The position numbers were made by a program, and so were the translations under genes. The notes under the pieces were generated by a model, which was given only the letters and a program-made list of their open reading frames with translations, did not search any database and had not been told where the DNA came from. From contig NZ_JARJHL010000013.1 of the NCBI RefSeq assembly GCF_029309835.1, positions 1 through 64,000 on the forward strand: DNA of 64,000 nucleotides, read 5' to 3'. Below, in pieces: positions 1-9,571 of this stretch (position 1 is its first letter; each line of letters begins with the position of its first letter). Origin of the DNA: Paracoccus sp. DMF-8 (GTDB lineage: Bacteria; Pseudomonadota; Alphaproteobacteria; Rhodobacterales; Rhodobacteraceae).

Positions 1-56
1 GTACATGTATTGCTAAGGTTAAAGAACGACTTCCATACTCGTCGCGCAACAGCTCC
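1..56 (+). other. Residual nanopore adapter and native barcode (not genomic)
   Basis: Bases 9-14 (ATTGCT) match the 3' end of the Oxford Nanopore ligation adapter. Bases 15-22 (AAGGTTAA) match the native-barcode 5' flank. Bases 23-42 match, from memory, the first 20 bases of native barcode 13 (AGAACGACTT...), and bases 47-56 are a garbled form of the 3' flank CAGCACCT. The order adapter, flank, barcode, flank is the order found at a raw read start. I infer that the contig begins with untrimmed read sequence. The barcode identity is recalled and should be looked up. Confidence 0.8.
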
Positions 57-3000
57 AGCGGCCATGTCGTCAGCAAGAAGCCTGAAAGGATCCAGCGGCT
101 TCGGCGACGAAATGTTCTACTATCAAGAATTTCTTCGGCATAATAGCCCGCAACAGCCGCCACTTTCTTCTGTCATGAAAGAATTTCCAGAAATAACGAC
201 CCGCTTTCAGCTGTTTGCCACGGACTAAGCGTCCGAGGCCTTCGTTGACCAGCATATGAAGTACTGGTGCCGATCAGTACGTCGGATTGGCGGCGGATCG
301 CGATGTATGGCGATCCTGCCGGACAGATGATGGATCCGTCCGAACGACGGGCGGTTTGCCAGATCTGCGTTCGGGCTGAAGCCGTACCGGGGCGGATGCG
401 GTGATGGCAATGCGCGGCGCTGAACTGGCTGCGGCGGGTCGGTCGCGCTGTTTGCCTGCGCCAGCTGGCGTAACCGCAGGTGCCGATTACAGGTGCCGTG
501 GGCGCTGAAAACGCCATCCCGGTTGATCTGGATACGCGCCATGCCTGCGCCCTGCGGGCAGCAAAGGCGTCTTTGGACGATGTCATTAACGCCTGGCCCT
601 ATTTCCGTAAGTACGCTGGCGGTGAGTCAGCCCGGCACGAGTGCCGTTCGCTGACGCTGCCGTCTGTTGCGCCCAACGGCAGGTGACGTTGATTTCCAGC
701 GCCGATCAGTCTGGATACGACTTAACGTTTGCAGGCGCGCCAGGAACGACGATCCTGCCCGTCGACGTCCCGCCGGCCGTGTACTGCGAATGCGATTACT
801 GATGAGCTTGCTTCGCCTCTTGCCTGTGAAAGCCGAACATGACCAGGATGTTGAAGACTTCATCCCGGCGGCGCAATATGAATGCCGGCCGCTCGTTCGG
901 CGGGCGTGAAAAAGCAGACAGAACCATGGCACCGTCAAGGTCAACAAACCGAGGACGATACGTCAAGGCCAATTAGAACTTCGCAAGAAACAATCACAAT
1001 CTTCGAGTGCCGCCCGCGACGTTTATTCGGTCCGGGTCCCGACAGTCAGCACACCGCGATGAAAAGGAAAAAGATGCGGCTGAAAGAGCACGTTCGTCTT
1101 TTCCATTGATCACAAGATTTGAATCGTCATCAGATGATTGCCGTAGCTGATGGTATTCGCAGAAGATGATCCGCGGCCGTTTTTATTGCGTGTCGTCGGG
1201 ATCGCGGTTGGTTGGTATATGTCGTCAGGCCCTGCCGCACAGGATCACCCAACAGAATTGGCGTTGCCCGCGCTGATTTGTGTCGATCCGGTACCGGCGT
1301 CATCCGACGCCAGGACACGATGGTCGGGGCCTGTTAGCGCATCGATCAGATCCGGGGAATGATTATTACCGCGACCTTTCGTCGATATGACCATGCCTGC
1401 GCCGATATATTCGGGATCGCGTTGATTGTGATTGCCTGCGATGCTCTGCGCCAGCGCGCGGGTGCCGATGTCGTCTGTCGGCGGCTGAATAGGTTCATCC
1501 ACCTGACCCGTCTGACTTTCTGCCATTACCGGAGTTGATGTGATCGCGCATCCTAGGACTGATGGGTCATGTTGAACAGGCCGGTCAGGTTGGCGTCCAT
1601 GACTCTTCGGGCTTAGAACATCGCGTCACGGGTGATGTCGACAGCACTGCGATCAACCTGATCTTCCTCGACTCCGTTTGATCTGCGCGGGTCAGTGACC
1701 GACCACGGAGTTTTCCGTGAATCCAGTGGGCAGCACGTCATCACGGGAAATTCGTTGCAATGCACCGAGATGGCGGCGTTGACCCTGGCGCGATCCACTG
1801 AATAGTGCGACTTTGCCATCCTGTTAGAACGGCTACGTGAAATCGTTAATTCTGTAGGTGGTGCTGCGCGCACTATTCCGCCTTCTTCGCCCAGGCGTCC
1901 AGCAAAGGCATGGCGATCCATGTCGGTTGCCGCGCCAGACGCTGTCAGTATGCCGGTTTCAATAGGCCTGATGCGCTGATCGGGTACCGATCGCGCCGCC
2001 GCTTCGATGACGTTGACGACGTTGATTCCATACCGTAGTTGACGCGACGCGGCAGCGTCTTCGTTTCACACTGTGCTGCCACCGATTACGCTTTTCCAGC
2101 GGCGGCCGGCGGCATCGGGCCGGTGCCCATGATCACCGCATGACGCGATTTCGGGCCAGCGGGGCAGGCCAGCGTGGCGTTTTCCGGCGTTATAGAGATG
2201 GCGCCGTCGTCCGTAGCCTGACGGTGACGGAACCGGGTCACGCCGGGCGCAGTTTTCCATCGTCTTCTGCGCGGCGCTGATGCGGGATGCATCCTTTCAA
2301 ATGACCGAAACGCGCTGCCCTGCGGCCACGGGCAGATTCCCACGTGGCAAACGGCTTCGCTTCGTCTACGAGATGACGGTGAATTACTTGCCCGCCGCGG
2401 GTGATTGTATCGCGACGTTTCGGCGGCCCAGATAGTTGTTGAACGCACAACTTCGTCACGGCATACGCCCATTTTCATATTCCAGATAGGCGGTATTTAT
2501 GGTCAGCGATCGATCCCTGACTGCCGGTTGCGTCGCCCAGGTCACCTGTTGCGCGGCCAGTGCGACTGAATGTAGTTCGAACCGCAGACTGCTGGACAGC
2601 CTCATGCGGCCGAATCTGCGGGAAGCCGGCCTGTTATGCGCCTGACGGGCCGGGTTCTGGCTCCATCTGCTCAAAGCACCTGACCGAAGATGTTGCTGAC
2701 GTCACAGCTCGATCGCCCAGCGCTGACAACGGCGGCCGCGCGTCATGCGCTGAACCTGAGCGAAGGGATCCCAGAGTTTCGCCGACGGGGGCGCGTGATG
2801 ACGGTTTTGGTCATGTCTGAAAATCTTCCAGTCGGCAGGGCCCTGATGCCCTGCCTGATCAGATCACCGCGTCAGTTACCTTGCGTGCCGCGGCAGCTGG
2901 ATCTGGATAGCGTTCGCCATCCCGGATGCGTGAATACGCCATCTGCGTCAACGGCGGCCTGGGCCGTTCGCCGGATTGTGGCACGATGGCTGCGTATACC

Positions 3001-3797
3001 AGAACTCCGTTCGATATCGATCGCGATAGTACATCAGTGGCCTGACGGATCTGGCGACGGTGAACATGTCGAATGATGATGCGATGGATCGTAAGCGCCC
3101 AGCGCATTGTCCGGATGGGCTGATCTTCGCGATTATCCGGCTGTCTGGATCATATCGCTGAAATCGCGCAGATAGCGGAACGATATACCCGCGCTGTACC
3201 GTCCAGGGCAGTTGACCCAGATCCTGTATTCCGCTCCATGAACTGGCGCATCATTCGGCATGCCCATGGCCGAGCCGCATTCCAGATCAGTGTTGGTCTC
3301 CAGCAGGCGGTCGCGCAGGGTGTGCGGATCCATCTCGGGATTGGTCGTGGATCGAGCGCGCCGACATACTCACGATGCGTTTATAAGTCTTTCACCGTCT
3401 GTAGGCCAGCGACAGACATAGGCCGATCTCGATGGCCGAGTTCGGTGGTTTCGGCAAGGGCAGGAAATCACGCGGCACCGGCCTGGTCGATCACGCGAAT
3501 CAGCCCCTCTTCAGGCCGGATGCGGTCGGGCGCATAGCCGAGCGCTGCACCGCACAGCGATTAATACGGCGCGTTTCCAGTGTCCGTCGCGATTGCTGGT
3601 CAATCGCGAAATCCAGCGGCGAAAGCCCGTTCTTCTCGTCATCGGCTCCTTGAATTATGCAGCCCGCTGTTCGGCAACCAGAAATCAGTGCTTGATCTTC
3701 GAGGTTAAGGACAACTGCTGGGGACGATCGCCGCTACGTCGCCTAACGAAGCGCATCGGCGTCCCGAATAAGGACGCTGCGCTCCTGCGGAAGCTGT
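57..3797. repeat. Noisy inverted image of 3800-8565 (fold-back read artefact)
   Basis: This stretch is a degraded reverse complement of the sequence to its right. Matching blocks lie in mirror order. Left 60-180 pairs with about 8400-8565 (polyprenyl synthase and DUF2007 starts). Left 1040-1110 pairs with the DUF465 gene near 7240-7290. Left 1570-1640 pairs with phaB near 6580-6690. Left 2780-2870 pairs with the phaA start near 4990-5100. Left 3570-3720 pairs with the EAL/tag intergenic region near 3940-4130. The left arm is about 20% shorter, with scattered deletions and substitutions that ignore codon position, so no long reading frame survives. With the adapter at base 1, a template-complement read is the best explanation. 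No gene should be called here. Confidence 0.88.
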
Positions 3798-3960
3798 CGC
3801 GTTTCTTCAGGATGGTGATCCAGCTCAGGCCCGCCTGAAACCCGTCGAGGATCAGCTTTTCCACAGGCGCTGAATCATATTCGGGAACGCCCCATTCTTC
3901 GTCGTGATAGGCGACATACAGCGGCGTCGTCCCACACCAGCCACAACGTCCGGTTGTCAT
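3788..3960 (-). CDS. tag: DNA-3-methyladenine glycosylase I, 3'-truncated
   Basis: The N-terminal 58 or so residues are a clear Tag (alkylbase DNA glycosylase I) start. They include the paired Cys motif CGWCG, the segment YVAYHDEEWGVPEYD and GFQAGLSWITILKKRDSFR. Tag removes 3-methyladenine from DNA in base-excision repair. Family members are about 190 residues, so two thirds are missing. Homology stops at about 3790, where the sequence folds back into the inverted image, so the truncation marks the end of trustworthy sequence and not a real deletion. I chose the ATG at 3960 because MTTGRCGW matches the family start; an upstream in-frame extension is unlikely. The gene is divergent from the EAL-domain gene. 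Confidence 0.75.
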
Positions 3961-4053
3961 TTCCTTAACCTCGAATCCAGAAAACACCCCCTGTTTACCC
4001 CAGTTTAGTGAAAATACGGCAGGCTGCACCTCATGAATTCAGGGAGCCTGACC

Positions 4054-4881
4054 ATGACCACCAGCTTTGACCCGCCGCAGGAAACAGGCTCGCCGCTGGA
4101 TTTCGCGATTGACCAGCAATCGCGGCGGACGCTGGAAACGGTGCGCCGCGCCGTGGCCAATCGCGATGCGGTGCTGGCCTTTCAGCCCGTCGTCCAATCC
4201 GACCGCACATCCCGCGCGGCCTTTTACGAAGGGCTGATTCGCGTGATCGACGAAACCGGGCGGTTCATTCCGGTGCGTGATTTCCTGCCCTTTGCCGAAA
4301 CCACCGAACTCGGCCGTCAGATCGACTGCCTGTCGCTGTCGCTTGGCCTGCAGACCCTGGCCGAAGAACCGTCGCTGCGGCTGTCGGTGAACATGTCGGC
4401 GCGCTCGATCGGCTATCCGGACTGGATCCGCACCCTGCGCGACCACCTGCTGGAAGACCAGCACATCGGCGAACGGCTGATCCTGGAAATCACCGAAAGC
4501 TCGGCCATGGGCATGCCGGGCATGGTGCGCCGGTTCATGGGCGAATTGCAGGATCACGGGGTCAGCTTTGCCCTGGACGATTTTGGCGCGGGCTATACCT
4601 CGTTCCGCTATCTGCGCGATTTCAGCTTTGACATGATCAAGATCGACGGCCAGTTCATCCGCGAAATCTCGGCCCATCCGGACAACCAGATCCTGACGCA
4701 GGCGCTGCAATCCATCGCGCATCATTTCGACATGTTCACCGTCGCCGAATCCGTCGAAACCGCTGATGACGCTGCCTATCTGATCGATATGGGCATCGAC
4801 TGCATGCAGGGGTTCTATTTCGGCGCGCCGACCATCGTGCCGCCCTGGAAATCGCCCGAGGCGGCGGCAGGCCGCCATTGA
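4054..4881 (+). CDS. EAL-domain cyclic-di-GMP phosphodiesterase
   Basis: A 275-residue stand-alone EAL protein, predicted to hydrolyse c-di-GMP in the cytoplasm. The signature is FYEGLIR, so the Glu is kept although the name-giving Ala is Gly. The other metal and catalytic positions are present: NMSAR, LEITES, FALDDFGAGYTS, IKIDGQF, AESVET and the C-terminal MQGFYFG. No GGDEF, PAS or membrane segment is visible, so activity may be set by expression or partner proteins. The start at 4054 is preceded by GGGAG at good spacing; an ATG at 4033 is in frame but has a poorer site. The gene lies head to head with tag. Confidence 0.85.
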   Translation: MTTSFDPPQETGSPLDFAIDQQSRRTLETVRRAVANRDAVLAFQPVVQSDRTSRAAFYEGLIRVIDETGRFIPVRDFLPFAETTELGRQIDCLSLSLGLQTLAEEPSLRLSVNMSARSIGYPDWIRTLRDHLLEDQHIGERLILEITESSAMGMPGMVRRFMGELQDHGVSFALDDFGAGYTSFRYLRDFSFDMIKIDGQFIREISAHPDNQILTQALQSIAHHFDMFTVAESVETADDAAYLIDMGIDCMQGFYFGAPTIVPPWKSPEAAAGRH

Positions 4882-5056
4882 CCCGCCCCGCCGCAAAAAT
4901 GGCCGTCATCGGTGATTCGCACCGCATCCGGGGCCGGAAACGCCATCCGAATCCCGGCCTGCGGCGCAAGGACGGCTTGACGCGACGTGATCGAGGCTCG
5001 ACTAATCTGATCAGGCAGGGACATCCGGGGCCCTGCGACTGAGGAGATTTTCGAAC

Positions 5057-6232
5057 ATGACCAAAGCCGTCATCGTGTCTGCGGCACGCACCCCCGTCGG
5101 TAGCTTTCTGGGATCCTTCGCTCAGGTTCCGGCGCATGACCTTGGCGCGGCCGTCCTTCGCGCCGTTGTCGAGCGCGCGGGCGTCGACCCCAACGACGTC
5201 AGCGAAACCATCTTCGGTCAGGTGCTGACCGCAGGTCAGGGCCAGAACCCGGCCCGTCAGGCGCATATCAAGGCCGGCTTTCCGCAAGGTTCGGCCGCAT
5301 GGCTGATCAACCAGGTCTGCGGTTCGGGCCTGCGTTTGGTCGCACTGGCCGCGCAACAGGTGATTCTGGGCGACGCAACCGTCGTCGCGGCCGGCGGTCA
5401 GGAATCGATGTCGCTGGCCATGCATGCCGCCTATCTGCGTTCGGGCCAGAAAATGGGCGACATGCAGATGATCGACACGATGATCCGTGACGGGTTGTGG
5501 GATGCGTTCAACAACTATCACATGGGTCAGACCGCCGAAAACGTCGCGACCAAATACGGCATCACCCGCGGCGAACAGGATGAATTCGCCGTCGCCTCGC
5601 AAAACAAGGCCGAAGCCGCGCAGGCCGAGGGCCGTTTTGCCGATGAAATCACCCCCTTTACCGTGAAAAGCCGCAAGGGCGACGTTTCGGTCGACAAGGA
5701 TGAATACATCCGCATCGGCGCCACGCTGGAGGCGATGGAAAAACTGCGCCCGGCATTCACCAAGGACGGTTCCGTCACCGCCGCAAACGCCTCGGGCCTG
5801 AACGACGGCGCCGCCGCCGTGCTGGTGATGACCGAAGAAGAGGCCGCCCGCCGTGGCCTGACCCCGCTGGCCCGAATCGCGTCCTATGCGACGGCGGGTG
5901 TCGATCCGACGATCATGGGCACCGGCCTGATTCCCGCCAGCCGCCGCGCGCTGGAAAAAGCCGGCTGGTCGGTTGGCGACCTGGATCTGGTCGAGGCGAA
6001 CGAGGCCTTTGCCGCGCAGGCCATCGCGGTCAACCGCGACATGGGCTGGGATCCGGCGATCGTCAACGTCAACGGCGGCGCGATCGCCATCGGCCACCCG
6101 ATCGGCGCATCGGGCGCGCGCATCCTGAACACGCTGCTGTTCGAAATGCAGCGCCGCGACGCGAAAAAGGGTCTGGCCACGCTGTGCATCGGTGGCGGCA
6201 TGGGCGTCGCCATGTGCCTTGAGCGCGCATAA
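5057..6232 (+). CDS. phaA: Acetyl-CoA C-acetyltransferase (beta-ketothiolase)
   Basis: Condenses two acetyl-CoA into acetoacetyl-CoA, the first step of polyhydroxybutyrate synthesis; the reaction is reversible. The 391-residue length is standard. The nucleophilic Cys88 sits in NQVCGSG, the His in GGAIAIGHPIGASG, and the second catalytic Cys in the C-terminal CIGGGMG. A strong GAGGAG lies just upstream of the ATG. phaB follows after 98 bp, so the pair forms the usual biosynthetic unit; no phaC synthase is in the window. A perfect hairpin separates the two genes. Confidence 0.95.
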   Translation: MTKAVIVSAARTPVGSFLGSFAQVPAHDLGAAVLRAVVERAGVDPNDVSETIFGQVLTAGQGQNPARQAHIKAGFPQGSAAWLINQVCGSGLRLVALAAQQVILGDATVVAAGGQESMSLAMHAAYLRSGQKMGDMQMIDTMIRDGLWDAFNNYHMGQTAENVATKYGITRGEQDEFAVASQNKAEAAQAEGRFADEITPFTVKSRKGDVSVDKDEYIRIGATLEAMEKLRPAFTKDGSVTAANASGLNDGAAAVLVMTEEEAARRGLTPLARIASYATAGVDPTIMGTGLIPASRRALEKAGWSVGDLDLVEANEAFAAQAIAVNRDMGWDPAIVNVNGGAIAIGHPIGASGARILNTLLFEMQRRDAKKGLATLCIGGGMGVAMCLERA

Positions 6233-6252
6233 TTCGAAAAGAAACGAGAATA

Positions 6253-6277
6253 GTGCGCGCAACTATCTTGCGCGCAC
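6253..6277 (+). promoter_or_regulatory. Perfect hairpin between phaA and phaB
   Basis: GTGCGCGCAA (6253-6262) and TTGCGCGCAC (6268-6277) form a perfect 10-bp stem with a CTATC loop. No T-run follows, so it is not an obvious intrinsic terminator. It could stabilise the upstream phaA message, attenuate read-through into phaB, or bind a regulator. Its function is not known from sequence. Confidence 0.6.
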
Positions 6278-6330
6278 CCGCCCACAAGGGTAACTCCATT
6301 TCATAGCCGTTCTGAATTTTTGGGGGACAG

Positions 6331-7056
6331 ATGGCCAAAGTCGCACTTGTTACCGGTGGATCGCGCGGAATCGGCGCCGCCATCTCGATTGCATTGCAAC
6401 AGGCAGGCTACACCGTGGCCGCCAATTACGCGGGCAATGATGATGCTGCCCGCAAGTTCACGGAAGAAACCGGGATCAAGACCTACAAGTGGTCGGTCGC
6501 CGATTACGATGCCCGCGCCGCCGGGATCAAACAGGTCGAGGAAGATCTGGGCCCGATCGCGGTTCTGGTCAACAATGCGGGCATCACCCGTGACGCGATG
6601 TTCCACAAGATGACCCCGCAGCAGTGGAAAGAGGTCATGGACACCAACCTGACCGGCCTGTTCAACATGACCCATCCGGTCTGGAACGGGATGCGCGATC
6701 GCAAATTCGGGCGCATCGTCAACATCAGCTCGATCAATGGCCAGAAGGGTCAGGCGGGTCAGGTGAACTATTCGGCCGCCAAGGCGGGCGACATCGGCTT
6801 TACCCGCGCGCTGGCGCAGGAAGGCGCGCGCGCGGGCATCACGGTCAACGCGATCGCTCCGGGCTATATCGGCACGGAAATGGTCCGCGCCATCGACGAA
6901 AAGGTCCTGGCCGAGCGTATCATTCCCCAGATCCCGGTCGGTCGCCTTGGCGAACCCGAAGAAATCGCCCGTGCCGTCGTGTTCCTGGCGTCGGATGACG
7001 CCGGTTTCATCACCGGATCGACCATCAGCGCGAACGGCGGCCAGTTCTTCGGCTGA
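6331..7056 (+). CDS. phaB: NADPH-dependent acetoacetyl-CoA reductase
   Basis: A 241-residue short-chain dehydrogenase that reduces acetoacetyl-CoA to (R)-3-hydroxybutyryl-CoA, the monomer for polyhydroxybutyrate. It has the Rossmann motif TGGSRGIG near the N terminus, NNAG at 81-84, and the catalytic triad Ser134, Tyr147 and Lys151 in NISSINGQKG...NYSAAKAG. A GGGGGA site precedes the ATG. It follows phaA on the same strand. Confidence 0.95.
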   Translation: MAKVALVTGGSRGIGAAISIALQQAGYTVAANYAGNDDAARKFTEETGIKTYKWSVADYDARAAGIKQVEEDLGPIAVLVNNAGITRDAMFHKMTPQQWKEVMDTNLTGLFNMTHPVWNGMRDRKFGRIVNISSINGQKGQAGQVNYSAAKAGDIGFTRALAQEGARAGITVNAIAPGYIGTEMVRAIDEKVLAERIIPQIPVGRLGEPEEIARAVVFLASDDAGFITGSTISANGGQFFG

Positions 7057-7150
7057 TGTCCTTGGGCTGATCCTGTGCGGCGGGGGCCTGACGGTCCCCG
7101 CGAACCGCCAACCAGCCACGATCCCGCCAGCCACGGTGGCGACACGCAAC

Positions 7151-7183
7151 AAAAACGGCCCGCGGATCATGTCCTGCGGGCCG
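7151..7183 (-). terminator. Intrinsic terminator for the DUF465 gene
   Basis: On the minus strand CGGCCCGC (7183-7176) pairs with GCGGGCCG (7163-7156) around a 12-base loop and is followed directly by TTTTTG. It lies about 50 bp past the stop of the small DUF465 gene and may also stop phaB transcripts from the other side. Confidence 0.75.
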
Positions 7184-7231
7184 TATCCATTCGGCAATCA
7201 TGTGATGACGGTTGGAATACCTATCTTGTGA

Positions 7232-7396
7232 TCAATGGGAAAGACGAACGATTTCTTCTTTCAGCCGCATCTTTTCCTTTTTCATCCTGGTGATGCTGAC
7301 ACTGTCGGAACCCGGACTGCGCTCGGCGTCCTTGACGGCCTCGGAAAGGTTGTGATGTTTCTTGCGAAGTTCCTCCACATGGGAAGCAACCGACAT
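7232..7396 (-). CDS. Small DUF465 (YdcH-like) protein
   Basis: A 54-residue charged helical protein (SVASHVEELRKKHHNLSEAV, ending in KMRLKEEIVRL) typical of the DUF465/YdcH family. These are short coiled-coil proteins of unknown function, common in alphaproteobacteria. The ATG at 7396 follows GGAGGACGAT, a near-ideal ribosome site, so longer starts at 7408 or 7441 are rejected. An intrinsic terminator follows. Confidence 0.85.
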   Translation of the reverse strand: MSVASHVEELRKKHHNLSEAVKDAERSPGSDSVSITRMKKEKMRLKEEIVRLSH

Positions 7397-7456
7397 ATCG
7401 TCCTCCATTTGTGATCCGGTCGAACATGACGATTGCATCACAGTTTCATGGTTCTG

Positions 7457-8215
7457 TCACCTGCTTTCACGCCCGTTCAGATTGAGCGGCCGGCATTCGC
7501 GAAGAATGGCCTGCGCCGCCGGGGTCAGATCTTCAACATCCTGATCATGTTCGGCTTTTTCATGCATGACAAAGGGCGAAAGCAAGCTCATCGGGGATTT
7601 CGCGCCCTTTGTCGCATTCACGATCACACGACCGGCGGGACGGCCGGTGCGGGCCGCGACGGGCAGAATCGTCACATTCCCGGCGCGCCCCTGCAAAGCG
7701 ACCAGAATCGCATCCAGACGGTCGGCGCGCTGGATCAGCGTCACCTGCCCGTTCGGGCGCAGGCGGCGCAGGGCGGCGTCGATCCACAGCGTCAGCGGCA
7801 GCGCCTCGTGCCGGGCGGTTTCGCGCCCCGCATCGGGCGCGCGGGTGCCTTGCAGGAAATAGGGCGGGTTGGCGATGACATGGTCAAAACCTTGCTGCCG
7901 CAGGGGCGCGGGCATGGCGGCGATGTCGCCGGTCAGGATCCGCGCCGGGATGGCGTTTTCATCGGCATTGCGCTGCGCCAGCGCCGCGTAATCGGCCTGC
8001 AGTTCCAGCCCGGTCAGCGCCAGCCCCGGCACGCGACGCCCCAGACAGAACAGCGCGACGCCGACACCGCAACCCAGTTCCAGCACCGCCTGGCCCGCCC
8101 GCGCCGGGCAGGCCGCGCCCAGCATCACCGCATCCGCCCCGGCGCGATAGCCCCGCGCAGGCTGCCAGATCCGCAACCGGCCGCCCAGAAAGTCGTTCCG
8201 GACCGGATCCGTCAT
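7457..8215 (-). CDS. TrmN6-like SAM-dependent methyltransferase
   Basis: A 252-residue class I methyltransferase. The start MTDPVRNDFLGGRLRIWQP, the SAM-binding VLELGCGVGVA and the catalytic NPPYF (N6-adenine methylase signature) match the tRNA1(Val) adenine-37 N6-methyltransferase family (TrmN6/YfiC). The substrate is inferred from family only. The ATG at 8215 overlaps the stop of the upstream DUF2007 gene as ATGA, which points to translational coupling; the longer open frame upstream shadows the neighbouring genes. Confidence 0.82.
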   Translation of the reverse strand: MTDPVRNDFLGGRLRIWQPARGYRAGADAVMLGAACPARAGQAVLELGCGVGVALFCLGRRVPGLALTGLELQADYAALAQRNADENAIPARILTGDIAAMPAPLRQQGFDHVIANPPYFLQGTRAPDAGRETARHEALPLTLWIDAALRRLRPNGQVTLIQRADRLDAILVALQGRAGNVTILPVAARTGRPAGRVIVNATKGAKSPMSLLSPFVMHEKAEHDQDVEDLTPAAQAILRECRPLNLNGRESR

Positions 8216-8418
8216 CGCAATCCGTTGTCGCGCAGGATCGCCTGCGCCATGAAAAAGTCGCGATCCGCCACCATCAGGCGACGCGGCAGCACCCCGATCG
8301 ACCCCTCCAGAACGCTCATATGCTGGTCCAGCGGAAAGGCGGGAATCCCCTCGGACGCCAGCAGATCCGTGGCGCGGACTAGCAAAAGCGGGTCGTTGGT
8401 TCGCAAGAGTTCTTTCAT
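8212..8418 (-). CDS. DUF2007 domain protein
   Basis: A 68-residue protein (MKELLRTNDPLLLVRATDLL...) of the DUF2007 family, described as putative signal-transducing small proteins of the ferredoxin-like fold. The function is unknown. It is translationally coupled (ATGA) to the downstream methyltransferase. The start at 8418 fits the family; an upstream start at 8457 would add 13 residues and has no clear ribosome site. It is divergent from the polyprenyl synthase. Confidence 0.75.
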   Translation of the reverse strand: MKELLRTNDPLLLVRATDLLASEGIPAFPLDQHMSVLEGSIGVLPRRLMVADRDFFMAQAILRDNGLR

Positions 8419-8492
8419 GACAAGAAAAGGGTAAGCGGCTGTTGCGAAACTGTCCATGCCGTGGCAATGGCTGTGCTGCGAAAGGAATGCTG

Positions 8493-9494
8493 ATGGGTAA
8501 GAACGATTTCGTCGCCAAGCCGCTGGACCGGCTTTCCGAGCTTCTTGCTGACGACATGGCCGCCGTCGACGGGCTGTTGCGCGACCGTATGGTCAGCGAA
8601 CACGCCCCCCGCATCCCCGAGGTCACGGCCCATCTGATCGGCGCGGGCGGCAAAAGGCTGCGGCCGCTGCTGACCGTCGCCTCGGCCCGGCTGTTCGACT
8701 ATCGGGGCACGCATCACCAGTTGCTGGCCGCGACGGTCGAATTCATCCATACCGCGACGCTGCTGCATGACGACGTCATCGACGAAAGCCGCCAGCGGCG
8801 TGGCCGTCCCACCGCCAACCTGCTGTGGGACAACAAATCCAGCGTGCTGGTCGGCGATTACCTGTTCAGCCGCAGCTTTCAGCTGATGGTCGAAACCGAC
8901 AACATGCGGGTCATGGCCATCCTGTCGAATGCCAGCGCCACGATTGCCGAGGGCGAGGTGCTGCAACTGACCGCCGCGCAGGACCTGCGCACCGACGAAA
9001 GCGTCTATCTGCAGGTCGTCCGGGGCAAGACCGCCGCGCTGTTTTCCGCCGCGACCGAGGTGGGCGCCGTCATCGCGGGCGCCTCTGACGCCCATGTCAC
9101 GGCCCTGCGCGATTATGGCGACGCGCTTGGCATCGCCTTTCAGATCGTCGACGACCTGCTGGATTACGGCGGCGTGTCCGAAACCATCGGCAAGAACACC
9201 GGCGACGATTTCCGCGAACGCAAGCTGACCCTGCCGGTCATCAAGGCCGTGGCGCTGGCCTCGGCCGAGGAACGCGCCTTCTGGACCCGCACGATCGAGG
9301 CGGGCGACCAGCGCGACGGCGATCTGGAGCATGCAATGGAGCTGCTGCGTCGCCATGGTGCGCTGGATGCGGCGCGGCGCGATGCACTGGACTGGTCGGC
9401 GCGTGCCCGTCAGGCGCTGTCGGTGCTGCCGCAAAGCGAATTGCGCGACAAGCTGGCCGATCTGGCCGATTTCGTGACCGCCCGCGTCGCGTAA
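8493..9494 (+). CDS. Polyprenyl (probably decaprenyl) diphosphate synthase
   Basis: A 333-residue trans-prenyltransferase that elongates isopentenyl units to make the side chain of ubiquinone. The first Asp-rich motif DDVID is at residues 93-97, followed by GRPTANLLW and GDYLFSRSF. The second Asp-rich motif DDLLDY is at about residue 220. In this group the product is usually C50 (ubiquinone-10), but chain length is inferred. The start was chosen for AAAGGA at good spacing; in-frame starts at 8442 and 8487 are less likely. A symmetrical terminator follows. Confidence 0.9.
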   Translation: MGKNDFVAKPLDRLSELLADDMAAVDGLLRDRMVSEHAPRIPEVTAHLIGAGGKRLRPLLTVASARLFDYRGTHHQLLAATVEFIHTATLLHDDVIDESRQRRGRPTANLLWDNKSSVLVGDYLFSRSFQLMVETDNMRVMAILSNASATIAEGEVLQLTAAQDLRTDESVYLQVVRGKTAALFSAATEVGAVIAGASDAHVTALRDYGDALGIAFQIVDDLLDYGGVSETIGKNTGDDFRERKLTLPVIKAVALASAEERAFWTRTIEAGDQRDGDLEHAMELLRRHGALDAARRDALDWSARARQALSVLPQSELRDKLADLADFVTARVA

Positions 9495-9518
9495 CCCCCA
9501 CGCAAAGGCCCCATATTC

Positions 9519-9550
9519 AAAAGGCCCGGCGCGCGATCGCCGGGCCTTTG
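9519..9550. terminator. Bidirectional intrinsic terminator
   Basis: AAAGGCCCGGC (9520-9530) pairs perfectly with GCCGGGCCTTT (9539-9549) over an 8-base loop. It sits between the convergent polyprenyl synthase and DUF4087 genes, with A/T ends on both sides, so it can serve both. Confidence 0.85.
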
Positions 9551-9571
9551 AAATTCAACCTTTCCGTGACC

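Noticed and set aside
10..3660. Many short open frames in the first 3.7 kb
   Set aside because: They lie in the noisy mirror image of downstream genes and show only scrambled fragments of those genes, such as a DUF465 tail near 1060-1110.
57..8565. A true segmental inverted duplication or decayed transposon
   Set aside because: No transposase, no terminal repeats or target duplication, random indels across coding and non-coding parts, and an adapter at the tip.
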